DNA of 64,000 bases from Prevotella sp. (GTDB lineage Bacteria; Bacteroidota; Bacteroidia; Bacteroidales; Bacteroidaceae). Both the position numbers and the translations under genes were made by a program. Location of the stretch: positions 100,513 through 164,512 of the forward strand of contig JAGCZA010000079.1 in the NCBI GenBank assembly GCA_017960525.1, in the 5' to 3' direction. Positions 60,003-64,000 of this stretch are shown piece after piece; position 1 is the stretch's first letter; each line of letters starts with the position of its first letter. The notes beneath the pieces are model-generated. The model had not been told where the DNA came from and searched no databases. It was given only the letters and a program-made list of their open reading frames with translations.

Positions 60003-61732
60003 ACCGTATGGTGCTCTTTGTAAATCCTTCCAAGCAAGGTGTCCTTATACCAATACCTTGTCAGCGACAGCATCTCGTACTCAGGCAGACTTTCCAAATA
60101 CTCCAGCTCGAACACGAGGCGTGGTGCTTCATCATTAGACTCAGAATAAATTTCGGCCTTGTTACCGATGCGGGCCACACGAATTAGATACAAATCTCGC
60201 ACTCCTTTCTCCTTGATGTAAGGCATAAAGTAGTAGAGTTTGTTGATGGCAACAGTCGAAGGGAAAGTCTTAGTTTTGCCGGTATAGTAAATTTTCGTCG
60301 GCTCTTCCTTAAGGAAGTACTCCTCGTTGTCTTTCTTCACCAAGCCAATAAGTAGATGCTTTGCTGGGTCGAGGGTGTATTGCTTCTTAGGACGATTCAC
60401 CACCAATGTTTTTTCCTCATCTGCAAACAAGCCTAAGTCAAGCATCGGCTTCGCATCACGAATTGTAAAGATGGGCTTTGTAGATACAGGTGCCTCGTTG
60501 TAGATGAACTGATAAAGGCTCTTGCCAATCTGCTCCACAATACCACACACCAATGCATTTCCCATCAGGAAAGCACGTCTTCCATCAGATACCTCTGGGT
60601 GCAAAGTGTGGTTGTCTGGGAACATGTTCATACGCTCCAATTCGATAGGCAGCAGGCGGCGGTAACGACCTGACTTTGTTTTCACGACATGCTTAAAGCG
60701 TGATGGAGCTGTGCCACCTTCGCCTGTAATGATGGTTCGAGAAGGCTGGTCAAGATAGTCGGGGAAAGCCATACCACCCTCAGAGAATATGTACTTGTAG
60801 CCCTCCTTTGATACTCGCTCAATCTTCTTAGCCCCCTTTTCGTATTCCCATTTTGGCAGTTCTTCTTCAGAGATGAAGAACTCTTCTGGTACAAAATTTT
60901 CATCCACAAGATTGCCACCCAATGTCTGACGCGGACCATCATAAACAGGTTCGGCATCAACGGAATAAACGTGGCGGTCCATCATCATGCCAGCATTGCC
61001 AAATGGACTATCTTTCTTGCCTTTATTGAAACCGTCAGATACTTTCTTAATCGAACCTTCAATATCAAACTTGGACACCATTCCAGCCTTTGGTCTGAAC
61101 TCAAAAGCCTTTGCCATTACACTGTCAAACTCTACCCAGTCTTCCATTGTCTCAATCTTCTGAGCTACAACGGAATCCTTCAAGTAGCCAACGATGTAAG
61201 TCCTGCGTCTGCGCTGCGGCATACCATAATCTGCGGCGTTGATGATACGCCACTCAACAACATACCCCAAATCTGCCAAAGAAGCAAGAATGACAGCAAA
61301 GTCACGTCCGCGCTGGGTAGCAGGAGAATTCAGTAGTCGGTCAACATTTTCGAAGAAAATATACTGAGGACGCTTATCTCCTTTTTCCTGAAGGATGCGA
61401 TAAATTTGCCACCAAAGTACACCTTTTTTTCCTTCGATACCGCCGGAACGACTCAACGTTGCAGCCACAGAATAGTCCTGACAAGGAAAACCACCAACCA
61501 ACAAATCATGATCTGGTATATCCGTTGTTGGTACAGTATTGATATCCTTATTGCAATGCCCCTTTTTCCCAAAGCGGGCCTGATATACAATCGATGCGTC
61601 CTGATGCTGTGTCGATGGTTCCCACTGATTGTTCCAAATGGTCTCATAGGCATCCGACGCTCCTTCAAGTCCGATGCGGAAACCACCCACACCGGCGAAT
61701 AATTCGACTACTTTTATATGATGTTTTGCCAT
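59999..61732 (-). CDS. C5-cytosine DNA methyltransferase with C-terminal extension
   Basis: Protective methyltransferase of the restriction operon, forming 5-methylcytosine. The 577-residue protein has motif I ELFAGVGGFRIGLEG, motif IV GGFPCQDYSVAAT with catalytic Cys84, motif VI YIFFENVDRLL, motif VIII GMPQRRRRTYIVGY, and motif X FLMGNALVCGIVEQIG near 395. After this the last 160 or so residues (from IRDAKPMLDLGLFADEEKTL) form an extra domain with KTFPSTVAINKLYYFMPYIK and VRDLYLIRVARIGNKAEIYS that I cannot name. The neighbouring endonuclease type suggests GATC as target. Start is 4 bases after the endonuclease gene. Confidence 0.93.
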   Translation of the reverse strand: MAKHHIKVVELFAGVGGFRIGLEGASDAYETIWNNQWEPSTQHQDASIVYQARFGKKGHCNKDINTVPTTDIPDHDLLVGGFPCQDYSVAATLSRSGGIEGKKGVLWWQIYRILQEKGDKRPQYIFFENVDRLLNSPATQRGRDFAVILASLADLGYVVEWRIINAADYGMPQRRRRTYIVGYLKDSVVAQKIETMEDWVEFDSVMAKAFEFRPKAGMVSKFDIEGSIKKVSDGFNKGKKDSPFGNAGMMMDRHVYSVDAEPVYDGPRQTLGGNLVDENFVPEEFFISEEELPKWEYEKGAKKIERVSKEGYKYIFSEGGMAFPDYLDQPSRTIITGEGGTAPSRFKHVVKTKSGRYRRLLPIELERMNMFPDNHTLHPEVSDGRRAFLMGNALVCGIVEQIGKSLYQFIYNEAPVSTKPIFTIRDAKPMLDLGLFADEEKTLVVNRPKKQYTLDPAKHLLIGLVKKDNEEYFLKEEPTKIYYTGKTKTFPSTVAINKLYYFMPYIKEKGVRDLYLIRVARIGNKAEIYSESNDEAPRLVFELEYLESLPEYEMLSLTRYWYKDTLLGRIYKEHHTV

Positions 61733-61735
61733 TCT

Positions 61736-63151
61736 CTATACTTTCGATTTTATCTTTGATTTTACAATGTCAAGGATATAATCGTTGTTTAACCAAAAAC
61801 ATTTCGGTTGAACCCTTATTCCTTGAGGTGTGTCTACTGTCTGTCCTTTTGTTCCATGAGGACGGACGTGGCAAATGGGGTGAGATTTTGTCGTGATAAA
61901 GTTGTCATAGTCTCCATCAATTACTTTTTGCTTTGTGTCATTCCATAATTCTTCTGCAACGCCCAAGTCAGAGTGAGACATATTCCAAAAGAACACTTTC
62001 TCTAAAGTCATGTTGTGCTTATTGCCACTATATGATTTGCGGAAAACCACAAAGAAGAATCTTGACGTTAGCATGTTGTACCATTCAGACTCTTCCCAGT
62101 TTTGATTCACTATATTAACGAACCTTATATATGGGAAAGACATAGATTCTACAATATAATCACGATTTGCTTCAAGAGCTATTGTTTTTAATGACACTCC
62201 AGCGTTTTCAAACTCTTTAATCTTCTTTGACTTAACTCCTAATATTACTCTACAAACATGATAGGCGAAATCCTTGGAAGAAGGATTTAGCTCTACATTT
62301 AATTGTTTAACGATTTGAGCTACCGTTTTACCGTAGTAAGGCTTCATCCTTCTCTCTATCAGTTCTTCAAAAGTCTCACCGCGTTTATAGGCCTTTAAAC
62401 TTTTAACTATATTTTCGGAAGAATACTTCTTTTGAAGAGCATCCAGCCTTTTGGAGGAAATATTGAGTTGTTGGCGTAAATTCGCATCAAGATATGAAGC
62501 AAGTATTATTTTGTTTATATAGCCTGACTTTAACGAATAAGCTCTCTGTTGAGCTAGCCTTTCTGAAAAGGGCTGTTTTCTCATCTCTTCTCCGGCCTTA
62601 CTGCCTTTCATGCAAGCAGCAAGATAGAAAGTAAGCCCTTCTGTTAGTTCATCAGCTTTTCCTTCCAATATCATTGAATGTATTTTGCTCCAATCATCCC
62701 TTATTATCTTCAGGTCTTCTTCAGGAAATTTCCAAGTTCTTATCAGTTTAAAAAGCATATCTACAGGGTCTACACCTGATTCATGCAAATAAAACATAAG
62801 GAGCAGGAACTTGTTTTTGTTCCAGAAGCTACTTGTCTCAAAAGTCTTATCTGCTTCTTCGATAAAGTTGATGATATTTAGAACAAGTCGTTCTTTTGAC
62901 CCCATACTGCTATCTTCAAGAAGTTTCAGAGGAGTACATTTTAATTCAAGCCCCGCCTCTGGAAAATCTGGCTTTGATTCCGAATTAGGCAAATAATCAT
63001 AGTGATAATACTCTACAGAAGTCCCCAAGCCGCCTTTTCCGCTAAAGATCTTTGCATCAGGATGCAATTCTTTTAAGGAATGCCCAAGCAGCCTCATTCC
63101 ATAATCAAGTATTGACTGTGCAGATGTTATGTCATATTCCCTTTCTTTCAT
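61736..63151 (-). CDS. Sau3AI/MutH-family type II restriction endonuclease
   Basis: Predicted to cut DNA, probably at GATC as Sau3AI does. The 471-residue protein has the N-terminal MutH-like domain with KIFSGKGGLGTSVEYYHYDY and the catalytic Asp62...Glu69-x-Lys71 in KPDFPEAGLELKCTPLK. The C-terminal half has the second MutH-like (regulatory) domain typical of Sau3AI, with ICHVRPHGTKGQTVDTPQGI and PKCFWLNNDYILDI. The length fits Sau3AI better than MutH (about 230). It is followed by the cytosine methyltransferase, the same pairing as in Sau3AI, and is AT-rich compared with its neighbours. Confidence 0.92.
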   Translation of the reverse strand: MKEREYDITSAQSILDYGMRLLGHSLKELHPDAKIFSGKGGLGTSVEYYHYDYLPNSESKPDFPEAGLELKCTPLKLLEDSSMGSKERLVLNIINFIEEADKTFETSSFWNKNKFLLLMFYLHESGVDPVDMLFKLIRTWKFPEEDLKIIRDDWSKIHSMILEGKADELTEGLTFYLAACMKGSKAGEEMRKQPFSERLAQQRAYSLKSGYINKIILASYLDANLRQQLNISSKRLDALQKKYSSENIVKSLKAYKRGETFEELIERRMKPYYGKTVAQIVKQLNVELNPSSKDFAYHVCRVILGVKSKKIKEFENAGVSLKTIALEANRDYIVESMSFPYIRFVNIVNQNWEESEWYNMLTSRFFFVVFRKSYSGNKHNMTLEKVFFWNMSHSDLGVAEELWNDTKQKVIDGDYDNFITTKSHPICHVRPHGTKGQTVDTPQGIRVQPKCFWLNNDYILDIVKSKIKSKV

Positions 63152-63172
63152 AGTACTATAGTTTTACTATCA

Positions 63173-63421
63173 CTATTTCTGGATTGTTTTTCTTCCTCGA
63201 TTGCTCTCCTTTGTGTGTATCTCTCCCTTTCTGATTTCACATACTGCATTACGATATACCTTTGGTGCATTGCTACACTTGCTGAAGAAATTGTTTAGTG
63301 ACTTCTGGGAAATCAGCAACTCCTCTGATGAATGTATGTCGTAGAGTGCAGCAGGTGAACCAAAGAACTCATATTCATTGGTCGCCAATAGATGAAGTTG
63401 GATTATGCTCCTGTTTGCCAT
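63173..63421 (-). CDS. Small protein leading the restriction operon
   Basis: I do not recognise this 82-residue protein with certainty. It reads MANRSIIQLHLLATNEYEFF, then GSPAALYDIHSSEELLISQK, SLNNFFSKCSN and YRNAVCEIRKGEIHTKE with a basic tail. The SPAA...ISQKSLNNFF...CEIRKG order recalls the small NUMOD1-like helix-turn-helix modules, so a DNA-binding controller is possible. It starts about 30 bases from a promoter that contains a palindrome, and the endonuclease gene starts 21 bases after its stop. Confidence 0.6.
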   Translation of the reverse strand: MANRSIIQLHLLATNEYEFFGSPAALYDIHSSEELLISQKSLNNFFSKCSNAPKVYRNAVCEIRKGEIHTKESNRGRKTIQK

Positions 63422-64000
63422 ATTCTAATGTTCTCAGTTGAAATTTGGCACAAAGTTACAGTAATATTACCTGTTTTTAAAACAATCCAAGCTGCTTAAC
63501 AAAAAATATGGACGGACTTAAAAACAGGAAACAAGTGTTAATCGAAAAAATTGGCTACAAATTGTGACCACATAGTTAAACAAATTTGGAAGAAAAGAAA
63601 TGGATTACAACAGAGCAGATGCTTGGAGCGTTGAAGAACGACCCTGATAACGTGCATGAGTACAATCTTTGGCTTTGTGGCGTTTTTCTGACTTCAACAC
63701 ATTGGCTCGTTTATGATTCAGAGAAACAAATGAGAGACCACACTCGGAATAACAGTTTTGGTTGCAAGTTGAGCGACAAGTGAGATGTTAGAGAATGTCT
63801 AATCCGTCCAGACTAAAGAGGAGGGTGAACCTAACCCTAAAAAAGAACCGTCCTTTCGCTCAAATTCTCTAGCCTGAATTATTCATAGATAGGTTTTTCT
63901 CCTCACGCTTGGAATGAGACGTTCCCTTACTGGTGGACAAAACATTCCCACACCTGGTGAAAACGCCATAACAAGTCAATTCCTTCTATCCAAACGACGT
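63422..64000. other. 579 bases at the window end without a convincing gene
   Basis: Holds the restriction-operon promoter. A plus-strand frame at 63586-63783 (64 codons plus stop) starts with TTG, has no recognisable family and no promoter consensus, so it is not called. Beyond 63784 I see an AGAGAAT/ATTCTCT inverted pair and a repeated CTGGTG word near 63933 and 63953; nothing else. Confidence 0.5.
63451..63482 (-). promoter_or_regulatory. Promoter of the restriction operon with internal palindrome
   Basis: Minus-strand -7 TAACTTTG (63451-63458) and a weak -33 TTTT (63479-63482), 20-base spacer. The palindrome GTAATATTAC (63461-63470) sits in the spacer. Confidence 0.68.

Noticed and set aside
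61736-63151. MutH mismatch-repair endonuclease
   Set aside because: The protein is twice the length of MutH, has the second Sau3AI-type domain, and is paired with a C5 methyltransferase.
63586-63783. Small plus-strand gene at the window end
   Set aside because: It starts with TTG, has no promoter consensus or family resemblance, and its first ATG would leave about 54 codons.

Overview
The window looks like chromosomal DNA of a Bacteroidales bacterium, most likely Prevotellaceae. The support is: a SusC/SusD pair, a second TonB-dependent receptor, type IX secretion (T9SS) genes (porV, porU and a porU-like paralogue), secreted proteins ending in T9SS type A sorting tails, LtaS-like envelope sulfatases, and about ten promoters that fit the Bacteroidetes pattern (TTTG near -33, 19-21 bp spacer, TAnnTTTG near -7). 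No rRNA, tRNA, CRISPR array or complete insertion sequence was seen. Coding sequence is dense.

Layout. 1-4943: 3' part of a susC gene plus susD. 4949-8177 (minus): trmD, a small HExxH protein, queC and myo-inositol-1-phosphate synthase. 8649-15289 (mostly plus): a surface-glycan cluster with a DegT-type aminotransferase, glycosyltransferases, a LicD protein (minus), an LpxL-like acyltransferase and a GT11-like fucosyltransferase. 15291-21510 (minus): a five-gene run of cytidylate-kinase-like protein, TerB/J-domain protein, two LtaS-like sulfatase-fold proteins and a glycosyltransferase-like protein. 21680-25461 (minus): a three-gene operon with an orphan CHASE2 protein and a transglutaminase-like protein. 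25703-30960: Oar-like receptor, sufE and, convergent, cca. 31268-43445: secreted proteins (calcineurin-like phosphoesterase, two large modular T9SS cargo proteins, one with a complete endonuclease/exonuclease/phosphatase domain, a dockerin-like protein) and a frameshifted small gene. 43545-46817: RluA-type pseudouridine synthase, trxA (minus), yicC, gmk, nadD. 46827-59356 (minus): rlpA, gdhA, an ABC-F protein, ispF, porV, two tandem C25 (PorU-type) peptidases and an FAH-family hydrolase. 59472-63451 (minus): an AT-rich restriction-modification island with a Sau3AI/MutH-type endonuclease, a C5-cytosine methyltransferase with an extra C-terminal domain, and a McrC nuclease-domain fragment with an altered catalytic residue. 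63422-64000: no convincing gene.

How the genes fit together. The secreted proteins at 32-41 kb carry the tails that the T9SS machinery at 51-59 kb recognises and processes. The glycan cluster and the LtaS-like pair would build or decorate surface lipid-linked sugars. The restriction island appears to be an acquired module.

The most unusual features are short repeat families that enter coding sequence: inverted repeats flanking the start of, and inserted in frame inside, the RluA-type gene; signal-peptide cores encoded by simple repeats (porU, rlpA); and a 22-bp tandem repeat with dyad symmetry found as three copies at two loci 19 kb apart. Also notable are the broken small gene at 36.7 kb, the orphan CHASE2 operon, the tandem PorU paralogues and the McrC fragment. 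All functions are inferred from sequence motifs; no database search was run.
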